Shown here one piece after another: positions 26,581 through 36,602 of a stretch of DNA of 64,000 nucleotides. The DNA comes from KBS-96 sp963722585. Its GTDB lineage: Bacteria; Acidobacteriota; Terriglobia; Bryobacterales; Bryobacteraceae. The notes below the pieces were generated by a model. It made no database searches. It was given only the letters and a program-made list of their open reading frames with translations, and was not told the origin of the DNA. Made by a program: the position numbers and the translations under genes. How positions within the stretch are numbered: the first letter of the stretch is position 1; the number at the start of each line of letters is the position of its first letter. Location of the stretch: contig CAVRNU010000011.1 in assembly GCA_963722585.1 (NCBI GenBank), forward strand, positions 62,001 through 126,000. Reading direction: 5' to 3'.

Positions 26581-28148
26581 ATACGACACAATCTGAACGA
26601 GCCAGCCAAGGACAAAGCATCCGAATCTGGGCACCGGGGCCCACAATTTTGATCGCCCTGCTGCTCGCGGTGGTTTTCCTCGCCTGGACCCCGCATCATT
26701 TCCAATCGTTCTCAGTGTTCGATTCGGGCCTATTTCTCTACGTAGGCGAACAGTTGAAACAGGGTCTTCATCTGTACCGCGACGTCTGGGATCATAAGCC
26801 GCCGTTGATATTTTTGCTGAATGAAATCGGTCTGGTTCTTGCCGGGGGTTCAACCGCAGGCGTCCTTCTGCTGGATTACACCGCTTGTTTTGTGTTCTTC
26901 ACCATCGCCTATACGCAGTTGCGAAATCTATTCGGAAGCGCCGTGGGTTTTCTGTCGATTTGTTGCGGCATTCTTCTGTTTCGAGATATCGCGCCTCATC
27001 CGAATCTTGGGGAAGTAATATCGCTACCCGCTCAAGCGGCGTGTTTTGTGCTGCTTCTTCGCGATCTCGACCGCGGCGTTTCGCTCAAACGGGCTTCCGC
27101 TCAGGCAGTGTTGTTTGCGCTTCTGTTCTGGACAAGGCCCAACGGCATCGCCATCAGTATTGTTTACTGCGCGGTCACAACAATCAATCTCGCGCGGCGC
27201 CGCGAACCCGCCGCTTTCGTCAAGTGGGCGGTTACGTTCCTTGCCGTTTCGGCGGCTGCGAGCGCGGCCATTGTTGCTCCGTTTGCGATCGGCGCTTCCT
27301 GGCATGAAGTCTGGTTTGCCACGTTCACTTTCAACCAGCTTTACGCAGGCTTGACCACGCTTGGCGACCGCGCCCGCGCCTTATGGTGGATGATTCAGTT
27401 TACGGCAGAGCACGGAATGATTCTGCTCGCAGCGGCAGGGGTGGTCTCCATCCTGTTTTCGCGGCACCGGTCGAGCGAGGCGGCTTTGCGAGTACTAAGG
27501 ATCGGCGTTGCCTGGTTCGCTCTCGAGCTTATTTTTGCCGCGTACACGGGCAAGCAGTATGGAAAGAACATGATTCCGGCGCTGTTGCCAGTGATGCTTT
27601 CGATTGGGGCCTTCTTCTATTTCCTGACAGAAGGCGCCGTGGTTGGACGAACGCGGACATCGGTCATTCGCGCGCTTAGCGCCATTATTTTCTGTTTCAC
27701 ACTGGCCTTGAGCCTGGGCCAATTTCGGGAGAACGCAAAGCCCGCCGCAAGTCCGGACGCTTTAGTGATTTCGAAAGTGCGCGAGATGAGTTCAGCCAAC
27801 AATCTTGTCACGTTCTGGGGCGTGTTTCCGCCGGATACGATTTTCGCCGCGCATCGCAGAGCGGGAACGCGTTTTTTTTCGTCAGTGCCCCTATCGCATG
27901 GCGAGGCGGCTTACCGCTCGCTTACTTTGCTATTGCTCGGTGACCTGGCGCAAAGCAAGCCGAAGCTGATTGTGGAGCGAAGCGACGGGCAGATACCGCC
28001 GTTAGTCTCTAAGACTAGGTTGCCGGCACGCGATCACGATGATTGGGACACAGAACAGTTGGCCGGACGCAAGGCCCGTTTGATGGAACCTTATACGCTG
28101 ATATGGACCGATCCCGAAAGCAAAACAACGATTTTCGAGCACCAGTAA
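26577..28148 (+). CDS. GT-C membrane glycosyltransferase (GT39/ArnT-like)
   Basis: A 523-residue polytopic membrane protein with about ten helices. The first extracytoplasmic loop has SVFDSGLFLYVGEQLKQG and RDVWDHKPPLIFLLN, the acidic-residue and DHKPP signature of dolichyl/undecaprenyl-phosphate-sugar dependent transferases. It should move a sugar from a lipid carrier to an acceptor in the periplasm. I start it at the ATG at 26577, overlapping the ATPase stop; the frame is open further upstream, but inside the ATPase gene. Its stop lies 2 bases from the convergent oxidoreductase gene. Confidence 0.85.
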   Translation: MNTTQSERASQGQSIRIWAPGPTILIALLLAVVFLAWTPHHFQSFSVFDSGLFLYVGEQLKQGLHLYRDVWDHKPPLIFLLNEIGLVLAGGSTAGVLLLDYTACFVFFTIAYTQLRNLFGSAVGFLSICCGILLFRDIAPHPNLGEVISLPAQAACFVLLLRDLDRGVSLKRASAQAVLFALLFWTRPNGIAISIVYCAVTTINLARRREPAAFVKWAVTFLAVSAAASAAIVAPFAIGASWHEVWFATFTFNQLYAGLTTLGDRARALWWMIQFTAEHGMILLAAAGVVSILFSRHRSSEAALRVLRIGVAWFALELIFAAYTGKQYGKNMIPALLPVMLSIGAFFYFLTEGAVVGRTRTSVIRALSAIIFCFTLALSLGQFRENAKPAASPDALVISKVREMSSANNLVTFWGVFPPDTIFAAHRRAGTRFFSSVPLSHGEAAYRSLTLLLLGDLAQSKPKLIVERSDGQIPPLVSKTRLPARDHDDWDTEQLAGRKARLMEPYTLIWTDPESKTTIFEHQ

Positions 28149-28150
28149 TC

Positions 28151-29356
28151 CTAAAGCGGAAGAATTTCTTCGCGATCAAGATTAAAAATGATGCGCCGCT
28201 TTTGTTCCCAAGCGAGGTTTCCGAGGTGAGACGCCTGAGCGGACCGATGACCGATATAAACATCACCATTCGGTTCCTGGCGGCTCTTCAAACAGTCGAG
28301 GAAATTTCGCACGTGCTCTTCCGTTTGTTCAACGGTTGCCTTGACGACTGTGGTTTGCGCTCCTTTCTCAGCGGGAGTGAACGCGAAACCCTTCCGGTCG
28401 ATCTGCATACGTCCTTCAGTGCCATAAATCTCGATGCCGGCGCCTGTTGCTCCCGGAGCAAGCGTGGCGTCAAACGTGGCGTTCCACTTGTTCGGGTACT
28501 CTAGGATCACGTTGATTGTATCGGGCGCAGTTCTACCGTCTGTGGCAAAATAAACGCCCCCGCCGGAGACGGCCGAAATTGGGCCGTCTTCACCAAGCAG
28601 CATGTGGGCGGTATCAATCCAATGAGTGAACAGGTCGGTGATCTGGCCGCCGCCAAAATCAAGATAAGCACGAAAACACCAATATTGCTGCGGGTCCCAC
28701 GGGCGCCATTTGGCCGGCCCCAGATAGCGGTCCCAATCGAGATTAGCAGGTTTGGTATTGAGAGACGCGGGCGCTTTCAGCAGATGAACGGCGTTCCCAT
28801 TCCAGTAGGTCCGCACAAAAGTAACCTTACCCAGCTTGTTTGTTTTGAAGTATTCGTCGCGCGCCTGGATAAACGTCGATCCCGACCGCTGCTGCATCCC
28901 GACCTGAAAGACCCTCTTCTTTTCACGCGCGGCTTTGACGATAACCGGGCCCTCTTCGATCTTAAGTGTGAGCGGTTTTTCGCAGTAGACATCTTTGCCG
29001 GCGTCAACGGCATCGAGGGCGATGGGAACGTGCCAGTGATCGGGAGTCGTGATAAGGATTGCGTCCGTTTCGGCGCGATCGAGAAGTTGGCGATGATCTC
29101 CAAATTTCTGAACACTCGAATTGTTGCATTTTTCGGCGGCTTCGTCGGCGCGGTCGCCCCAGATATCGCAGACCGCCGTGACCCGAACCTCCGGATTGTG
29201 CAGAAACTTCTGCATGTCGTACTTGCCCCGGCCGCCGCAGCCAATGACGCCCAGGCGAACGGACTCGTTTGCGCCGAAAATACGGGAATAGGAAGCTGCT
29301 GTCATCGCCATGGCGCTCGACTGGAGCACGCGCCGGCGGGTCAGTAGGTCAGGCAT
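28151..29356 (-). CDS. Tat-exported Gfo/Idh/MocA-family oxidoreductase
   Basis: A 401-residue oxidoreductase with a twin-arginine signal (LLTRRRVLQSSAMAMTAASY) from the ATG at 29356. The Rossmann motif is VRLGVIGCGGRGKYDMQKF and the EKP motif is GKDVYCEKPLTLKIEEGP; the C-terminal domain has YWCFRAYLDFGGGQITDLFTHWID, an acidobacterial/planctomycete subgroup hallmark. Likely acts on a sugar or polyol in the periplasm with bound NAD. It is divergent from the PadR gene, sharing an 85-base intergenic region. It is not closely similar in layout to the copy at 7.1 kb. Confidence 0.9.
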   Translation of the reverse strand: MPDLLTRRRVLQSSAMAMTAASYSRIFGANESVRLGVIGCGGRGKYDMQKFLHNPEVRVTAVCDIWGDRADEAAEKCNNSSVQKFGDHRQLLDRAETDAILITTPDHWHVPIALDAVDAGKDVYCEKPLTLKIEEGPVIVKAAREKKRVFQVGMQQRSGSTFIQARDEYFKTNKLGKVTFVRTYWNGNAVHLLKAPASLNTKPANLDWDRYLGPAKWRPWDPQQYWCFRAYLDFGGGQITDLFTHWIDTAHMLLGEDGPISAVSGGGVYFATDGRTAPDTINVILEYPNKWNATFDATLAPGATGAGIEIYGTEGRMQIDRKGFAFTPAEKGAQTTVVKATVEQTEEHVRNFLDCLKSRQEPNGDVYIGHRSAQASHLGNLAWEQKRRIIFNLDREEILPL

Positions 29357-29379
29357 GGCGCGATTATATCGTTTCGCGC

Positions 29380-29407
29380 TTGACAAGACCTTTGCGCGCC
29401 TTATAAT
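29380..29407 (+). promoter_or_regulatory. Near-consensus sigma70 promoter for the PadR-ADOP operon
   Basis: TTGACA at 29380-29385 and TATAAT at 29402-29407 with a 16-base spacer. It points at the PadR gene 35 bases downstream. PadR regulators usually repress their own operon, so an operator overlapping this site is expected but not identified. Confidence 0.75.
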
Positions 29408-29441
29408 AAGCTTTCTATCCCTAGCGAACGGAGTACACAAC

Positions 29442-29771
29442 TTGGCCAAACCAAATTCCGCGCAGACCGCGCTCGATCTGCTTGTTCTGACGATTCTCGA
29501 CCGCCGGGGGCCGCTGCACGGCTACGGAATCGCGACGGCGATTGAAGATCTGTCGCAAGAGACGCTGCGCGTGGAGGAAGGCTCGCTCTATCCGGCGTTG
29601 CATCGCATGGAAGAGCTTGGATGGATTGCCGCCGAATGGAAAACGACGGAAACCAACCGTCGCGCTCGATTTTATCGCGTAACGAACACGGGGAAAAAGC
29701 AATTGGCGTCTGAATCGGAGCGCTGGTCGAGTTTTTCTGCCGGCGTTTCGCGTGTGTTGCGTCTCGCGTGA
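29442..29771 (+). CDS. PadR-family transcriptional regulator (acidobacterial type)
   Basis: A 109-residue winged-helix regulator: TALDLLVLTILDRRGPLHGY, the recognition region TLRVEEGSLYPALHRMEELG and the wing WKTTETNRRARFYRVTNTGK. I start it at the TTG at 29442, 8 bases after a GGAG site, which gives LAKPNSAQ; a longer frame from 29310 would cross the promoter. This type regularly precedes ADOP permease genes in acidobacteria and is thought to control them in response to a small molecule. Here it is followed after 9 bases by the first permease. Confidence 0.9.
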   Translation: MAKPNSAQTALDLLVLTILDRRGPLHGYGIATAIEDLSQETLRVEEGSLYPALHRMEELGWIAAEWKTTETNRRARFYRVTNTGKKQLASESERWSSFSAGVSRVLRLA

Positions 29772-29780
29772 GAGATTTTT

Positions 29781-32483
29781 ATGTCCTGGCTTTCGCGATT
29801 GAGAAACGCGATGAATCCGCGCCGGTTGGATAACGATCTGGCGGAGGAAATGCGCGATCATCTGGAGCGGCGGGTTGCTGAATTGAAAGACAAAGGCGTA
29901 AGTGCCGAGGAGGCTCGCCGCCAGGTGATGTCGCGTTTCGGTAACACAACCCGATGGCGGGAAGAGAGCCGGCGATTATCGTCTTTGGGCCGCGCTTGAA
30001 GGCACATTGCAAGATGTCCGCTATGCGTGGCGAGGAATGCGCAAAGGACCGGCGTTTGCTGCCACGGCTGTGTTGTCGCTCGCTCTCGCAATTGGGGCGA
30101 ACACGGCAATTTATTCCATCGTCGATGCGGCGATGCTGCGGCCGTTGCCGGTGCGCCAGCCCGGCGAGTTATTTAAGCTAGCCTCGCCGCCCATAACCGA
30201 CCCTGGCGATCAGCCAGGCGATGAGGGCGACTCGTTCAGCTATCCGGTGTACTTGCAATTTGTTGCCGCATCGAAAGGTGCGGCGCGGCTGGCGCTGTTC
30301 AGCTACCTGGGCAGCCGAGCTGAAGCGCAGGGTCCTGAGACCGGCGCGCCGGTAGAGAAGATCGATAGAGAATTCGTCTCGGGAGACGCTTTCGATATTC
30401 TAGGCGTTCCTCCTGAGGTGGGCCGCTTGTTCTCGGCGGAAGACGATCGCATGCCCCCAGGTCGCCCAGTCGCTGTCTTGAGTTACGACTACTGGCGAAA
30501 GCGCTTCCAGGCAGATCCCGCGGTCATCGGTCGAAATCTCACGATTGAGGGAAAAGCGTATGAGATCACCGGCGTGGCACGCAAAGGATTTTTTGGAGCC
30601 GAGCCCGGAAAGTTTGTCGATGTTTGGCTGCCCGCCACGCAGTACGATTCACGCGCGCTCACTGACTCAGGCTGGCATTGGTTTCGAATCATGGGCCGCT
30701 TCGCTCCGGGCGTTTCTCCTGAGCAACTGCAAGCCAGGCTGCAGCCCGTGTTCCACGACTTCCAAGTGCAATTCGTGAAGGAATTTCCCACTCTACCGCC
30801 AGCAATCCGCAAGCAATTCCTCGAAAGCGCGATTCGCGCGCATCCGGACCCTACAGGGGCATCCGATTTTCGAAGAATGTTTTCGCGGCCTCTGTGGATT
30901 GTCTTCGGGGTGGCCGCAGGAATATTATTGATTGCCTGCGCCAACGTGGCAAGTCTGTTGCTCGCCCGTTCAACGGCCCGCTCGGCCGAGATGGCAATGC
31001 GAGTTTCGCTTGGCGCGGGAAGAACCCGTCTGGTGCGTCAGTTGCTGACGGAAAGCCTGCTGCTCTCTTCGCTTGCCGGAGCGTTGGGCTGGCTGCTTGC
31101 GCGGATTACGGCTCCGCTGCTTGTGCGCTTCCTTTCGAGCGATATCAATCGCGTGCAACTCGCGTTGGCTTTAAACAGCCGCGTGCTGTTTTTCTCGATC
31201 GCTGTATCGACAGTGTCGGCGGTGTTTTTCGGTATACTTCCGGCGTGGCAGGCTTCCGGTGTGCGGCCGATGCTTGCGTTACGGGGCGCGACCGGGCAAG
31301 GCGGGAAGCTTCGCCTTGGGAAAGTTTTTGTAAGCATTCAGGTCGCCTGCGCATTCTGCCTGATCATGGTTGGCGCGGCGTTCTTGTTCAGCCTCGCCTA
31401 TTTGCTTCGCGTGAATCCCGGCTTCGATCCACGCGATGTGGCTGTGCTTAGCCTAACTACTGACGCTGGCAACAAGGGCGAGCAAGCGTGGAGCGAGTTG
31501 ATGTTTCAGCTTGAACGAGGAGTAGAAACACAACCAGGCGTTCAGGCAGCAGCGCTGGCTGCGTGGCCTATCTTCGAAGGGTCTGGCATATCGGGCCAGG
31601 TCTTAATACCCGGCAAAGGTCCTTCCCAGCAGGAAGTAAGTTTTCTACCCCGTCTCGCCAGCTTATTTTGCAGCGCTGCGTACTCCACTGCTCGCGGGAC
31701 GAACTTTCAATCGAACCGATAGCGGAACGCGGCAGCCGATAACGGCAATCATCAACGAAGCATTCGCCCGAAAATACTTCGCCGGATCGAACCCGGTGGG
31801 ACGAGAGTTCGGACGCCCTCGCGGTAATGCGTCCTTGCGTCACGTAGTTGTCGGTGTTGCTGCGGACTCGCATTATTACAACCTGGGAGGAACCGCCGAT
31901 CCTACTGCTTATTTGCCAATCGATACGATTACTCGGGTTTCGTAACTCGTTTGCTCTATACGTGCGCTCGCCGCTTCAATTAGGATCAGTGGTGCGGCTA
32001 GTCGACCGGGAAGCACAAGCGGTTGGCTCCGGAACCAAAATTCATGAAGTGACCACGCTCGAAACCCTCGTGGGAAACACGCTGTTGAGCGAGAAACTCC
32101 TCGCGGGCGTCGGGGGAGCGTTCGCGTTCTTTGGTTTGATCCTCGCCGCCATCGGACTGTTCGGTCTGCTGAGTTATTCGGTCGGGCGGCGGACGAAGGA
32201 AATCGGTATCCGAGCAGCGTTAGGCGCCGAGCGCATTGGGCTCGTCGCACTCGTTCTGAAGGATTTGATTGCGTTAATGCTCGCCGGACTCGTCGTCGGA
32301 CTGGCCGCATCGCTCGCAGTCATAACCGTTTTCAAGTCTTTATTATTTGGAATCCGGGATGTCGATCCGTTAGTGATAGGGACGTCGGCAGCGCTGTTCC
32401 TGCTGACCGGTCTGATAGCCGCCGGCTTACCCGCGCACCGGGCCGCCACGGTCGATCCAGTGAAAGCTCTGCGGGAAGAGTGA
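29781..32483 (+). pseudogene. ADOP/MacB-FtsX family permease, copy 1 (three frameshifts)
   Basis: Acidobacterial duplicated permease of about 900 residues: a short N-terminal helical domain (MSWLSRLRNAMNPRRLDNDL), then MacB-like periplasmic core and FtsX domains with four transmembrane helices (LWIVFGVAAGILLIACANVA, and IGLFGLLSYSVGRRTKEIGI near the end). Aligning with copy 2 shows one extra base near 29970 (GAGAGCCGGCG against CAGAGCCGCG), one near 31640 and one near 31935. Otherwise the reading is conserved throughout. Such permeases are presumed to transport or sense peptides or lipids together with a separate MacB-like ATPase. If the insertions are sequencing errors, this is an intact gene. 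Confidence 0.83.
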
Positions 32484-32531
32484 GGGCTTTGTCGGACTCC
32501 GTTTCTGCGGGGTGGTTTTGAGGGATTTTTC

Positions 32532-35233
32532 ATGTCCTGGCTTTCGCGATTGAGGAATGCGGTGAATCCGCGACGGTTGGATGACGATCTGGCGGAGGAA
32601 GTTAGCGATCATCTGGAGCGGCGCGGTGCTGCTCTGAAGGAGCAAGGCGTGAGTGCCGAGGAGGCTCACCGCCAAGTGGCGGCGCGTTTCGGTAACGTCA
32701 CGCGATGGCAGGAACAGAGCCGCGATTACCGTCTTTGGGCCGCGCTCGAAGGCACGTTGCAGGATGTTCGCTACGCGTGGCGAGGGATGCGCAAAGGTCC
32801 GGCGTTTGCAGCGACGGCCGTGTTGTCGCTGGGCCTGGCCATCGGAGCGAATACGGCCATTTATTCCATTGTGGATGCGGCGATGCTGCGGCCCTTGCCA
32901 GTGCACGAACCGGGCGAGTTGTTTACACTAACCTGGCCGGACATACAAGACCCTGGAAGCCCCGCGGGTCAAGAGCGGACATCGTTCAGCTATCCGGAGT
33001 TTTTGCAGTTTGTTGCTGCGTCGCGTCGCGCGGCGCGCTTGGCGCTTTTCAGCAACGGTGACCGGATCGAAGCGCAAGGTCCCGAGACCGGCGCGCCGGT
33101 AGAGAAGATTGATCGAGAGTTCGTCTCGGGAGAAGCTTTCGACATATTGGGCGTTCCTCCGGCAGTCGGGCGCTTGTTCTCGGCGGAAGACGATCGCCTG
33201 CCTCCAGGCCGCCCAGTCGCCGTTTTGAGCTATGAATACTGGCAAAGGCGCTTCCACAGAGATCCCTCGATTGTCGGACGCAATTTGAAAATCGAGGGAA
33301 AAGCTTATGAGATAACCGGCGTGGCGCGCGAGGGATTCTTTGGAGTTGAACCCGGAAGATTTGTCGACGTCTGGTTGCCCGGCACGCACTACGACTCGCA
33401 GGCGCTCACCAATGCAGACTGGCACTGGTTCCGAATTCTCGGCCGTTTTGCGCCCGGCGTTTCGCCGGAGCAACTGCAGGCCCGGCTGCAACCCTCTTTT
33501 CACGACTTTCAAGTGCAATTGGTGAAGGAACTACCCACCCTGCCGCCGGCGATCCGGAAGCAGTTCCTCGAGAGCGTAATCCGCGTGCATTCTGCCCCTA
33601 CAGGAGCATCGGACTTCCGAAAGTGGTATTCACGGCCTCTGTGGATCGTGTTCGGTGTGGCCGCGGGCATATTGTTGATTGCCTGCGCCAACGTCGCCAG
33701 TTTGTTGCTCGCCCGTTCCACCGCCCGCTCGGCCGAAATGGCGATGCGGATTTCGCTCGGCGCGGGAAGAACACGCCTGGTGAGGCAGTTATTGACTGAA
33801 AGTTTGTTGCTTTCATCGCTGGCGGGGGTTTTGGGCTGGTTGCTTGCGCGTATTACCTCCCCGCTGCTGGTGCGCCTTCCTCTCCACGCAAAGCAATCCC
33901 GTCCAATTGGTTTTAGCGCTGAACAGCCGGGTATTGTTCTTCTCCATCATCGTGCTCAACGCTGTCGGCCATGTTCTTCGGCTTACTCCCAGCATGGCAA
34001 GCCTCCGGTATCCAGCCAATTCTCGCATTGCGCGGCTTGGCGGGACAAGCGGGAAAGCTTCGGCTGGGTAAGGTTTTCGTAAGCATTCAGGTCGCCTGTG
34101 CATTCTGCCTGATCATGGTAGGTGCGGCGTTTTTGTTCAGCCTGCGTAATCTGCTTGCAGTGAACCCAGGGTTCGATGCGAGAAATGTGGCAGTGCTCGG
34201 CGTCACTTGGAGAAACAGGAAAGAAGTCCGGTCGACGCGAGGCGCGAGTTGATGTTTCAGCTTCAGAGGCGAGCTGGCGAGTCAAACTGGTGTGCAAGCA
34301 GCGGCGATTGCCATGTGGCCGATTTTCACAGGGAGTGGATGGTCGGAGCAAGTCTTCATACCGGGCAAAGCGCCTTCGGAGCAGGAAGAGATTTTCTATC
34401 GCGTGTCGCCGAGCTACTTCGCGACGCTCCGGACTCCGTTCTTGGCGGGACGCGGTTTCAATGATAGCGATAGCGGAACACGACAGCCGATACCGGCGAT
34501 CATAAATGAAGCGTTCGCGCGAAAGTACTTCGACGGAGTGCACGCGCTGGGACGAGAGTTCGCATATCCTTTTCGCAACTCGCGTGTACGAATGGTAGTC
34601 GTAGGCGTAGCGGCGGATGCACATTATTACAACCTGAGAACAGCCGCCGATCCCATTGCCTACCTGCCGATGGACGGAAGCGCCGGGTTCGGAAATTCGT
34701 TTACTGTGTACGTACGCTCGCCACTCCCTTTAGGTTCAGTGGTGCGAATAGTTGACCGGGAAGCGCACGCCATTGGCTCCGGAATGCGGGTCCGCGAAGT
34801 GACGACCCTCGAAACGCTCGTCGGAAACACGCTCTTGAGCGAAAAACTCCTCGCGGGCGTCGGCGGAACATTCGCGTTTTTCGGCTTAATTCTAGCCGCA
34901 ATCGGTTTGTTCGGTCTCTTGAGCTATTCAGTTGGGCGACGAACGAAGGAAATCGGCATCCGAGCGGCATTAGGAGCGGAACGGATTCGCCTCGTATTGC
35001 TCGTTCTGAAAGATTTAATTGGGTTAATGAGCGCCGGACTCATCGTCGGCCTCGCCGCGTCCCTCGCAATCATAACTGTGTTCAAGTCGTTGCTGTTCGG
35101 GATTCGGGATGCCGATCCGTTGGTAATAGCAACCGCGGCAGCGCTGTTCCTGTTGACAGGCCTGGTCGCCGCCGGTTTACCCGCGCACCGGGCCGCCACT
35201 ATAGACCCGATGCGCGCGCTGCGCGAAGAGTGA
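32532..35233 (+). pseudogene. ADOP/MacB-FtsX family permease, copy 2 (four frameshifts)
   Basis: Tandem paralogue of copy 1, starting after 48 bases with the same MSWLSRLRNAVNPRRLDDDL and strongly similar over its whole length (for example DVRYAWRGMRKGPAFAATAV in both). The frame is sound to about 33875, where an extra C (TGCGCCTTCC) breaks it; further +1 shifts lie near 33955, between 34205 and 34250, and near 34270 (AGAGGCGAGC). The FtsX end is intact from 34292. The pair probably arose by duplication, as the family name implies. Status, real decay or sequence error, cannot be told from the window alone. Confidence 0.83.
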
Positions 35234-35248
35234 AGAGGGCTCCGACGC

Positions 35249-35923
35249 CTACTTGCGCGAAGAATACTTGTTCAAATCAGCGATAAAGCCGCGAGCAGCA
35301 GCCGGTGTCGTAACACTCCCCATCACGATATCTTTATTGGTGATTTCGCGGCCGTATAATTCCTTGTTGGAATCTTCATCGGGACGAAGAGTCGAGCCGT
35401 CCAAGGAAATTCCGGCAAACACCCCGCGCGAGCGCGAGTAAGTAAGAATTTCGGCCCGCATCATAGCATCGGTCTGCGCGCTCGAATCGCGGCCAACCGG
35501 TCCGGCAGCCGCGGATGCATCACCTCCCAGACTGAACTTGGACGACAGCAGGGAGTCTGCACCCTTCCGGTTCATCACAAGCATGATGACGTCAGTTTCG
35601 GCCCCACCAATGAGCAGTCCGAAGCTTCCCCCTTCAATGCGGATACTAGCCGGCGCGGACCATCCTATCCCGCTGCGCTTGCGGCACGAGAAAAATCCCT
35701 TGCCATACTTGGCGCCAACAATAAAGCCGCCATGTTTCAGATTCGGAACGACAACGATGCATTCCGCCTTCGAAAGCAGGTCCTGAGGAATGCCTTTGTC
35801 GGAGGCCTTCATCATCTCGTTCATTACGTCGGTCGAGGCTTCCAGACGGGCATCGGCATCTTTCTGGGCAAACAGAGGAACCGCGGCCAACGCGGGTAGC
35901 AGCAGCAGAAATAGTTTCTTCAT
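35249..35923 (-). CDS. SYLF-domain (Ysc84-like) lipid-binding exported protein
   Basis: A 224-residue protein with signal peptide MKKLFLLLLPALAAVPLFA. The SYLF domain fills the rest: IPQDLLSKAECIVVVPNLK, GFIVGAKYGKGFFSCRK, GSFGLLIGGAETDVIMLVMN and YSRSRGVFAGISLDGSTLRP are hallmark segments. SYLF domains bind phosphoinositides in eukaryotes; in bacteria the exported forms have no settled role. It converges on ADOP copy 2 with a 15-base gap. Intact and of usual length. Confidence 0.93.
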   Translation of the reverse strand: MKKLFLLLLPALAAVPLFAQKDADARLEASTDVMNEMMKASDKGIPQDLLSKAECIVVVPNLKHGGFIVGAKYGKGFFSCRKRSGIGWSAPASIRIEGGSFGLLIGGAETDVIMLVMNRKGADSLLSSKFSLGGDASAAAGPVGRDSSAQTDAMMRAEILTYSRSRGVFAGISLDGSTLRPDEDSNKELYGREITNKDIVMGSVTTPAAARGFIADLNKYSSRK

Positions 35924-36007
35924 TTAAATGTCATCCTTCCTTCCGGACCGCATCCATACTGGCAATCTCACTGAATAAGTAGACGTCAAATGTTTGGAAG
36001 TTAAAAC

Positions 36008-36592
36008 ATGCAATCTGGCATGAGGCATTTTACGTGCTTTCTGTTGCTGGCGCTCTTAACGCGCGGCGGTGTACCGGATCCCTTGCTTTCGGCGCGAAAA
36101 AAGTTGGATCTTATCCAAAAAGACCGCTGGCCCTCAAGCGATTCGATATCGTTCAACTCGCAAGAATTAGTCGCCTTAGGGATGGGCCAAATTAATGCAG
36201 CGGCGCCAGGGGCAGTTGAACGGCCACAACTTACCTTAGTCCGCGAGGGGGCGACCGCCAGCGCGGTCATTAACTTTGACCGTCTCCGGCAGAGTTCGAG
36301 CTCGACAAACTCGACAGGCGAGTGGCTATATTCGCGCTTTCTTACGGGTGAGCACCCGGTAACTGTGACAGTCGAAGTCAGCTCGGGCGCAGGTAAGATG
36401 ACGGTTCATCCGACCGTAGTCACTATCTCGGGAGTTACACTGTCAGGTAGCGGACTCGAGTTTTTGCTGAATACTTTTGTCTTACCCCGTTATCCCGACG
36501 CTATTATCGACCGCCCCTTCCCGCTTCGCGAAAACGTAGAGAGAATTCAGGTCAGCCCTGGAAATGCTCTGGTTGTTCGTAAGCATAATTAA
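36008..36592 (+). CDS. Exported protein of unknown function
   Basis: A 194-residue protein, probably starting at the ATG at 36008 or at the fifth codon (MRHFTCFLLLALLTRGG), with a short signal sequence. The mature part resembles the layout of small lipid-binding DUF2993-like proteins: LVALGMGQINAAAPG early, then TVEVSSGAGKMTVHPTVVTI and a C-terminal LLNTFVLPRYPDAI. That similarity is only a guess. It is divergent from the SYLF gene (84-base gap) and convergent with hemG. Confidence 0.6.
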   Translation: MQSGMRHFTCFLLLALLTRGGVPDPLLSARKKLDLIQKDRWPSSDSISFNSQELVALGMGQINAAAPGAVERPQLTLVREGATASAVINFDRLRQSSSSTNSTGEWLYSRFLTGEHPVTVTVEVSSGAGKMTVHPTVVTISGVTLSGSGLEFLLNTFVLPRYPDAIIDRPFPLRENVERIQVSPGNALVVRKHN

Positions 36593-36602
36593 TACAAATT
36601 AA

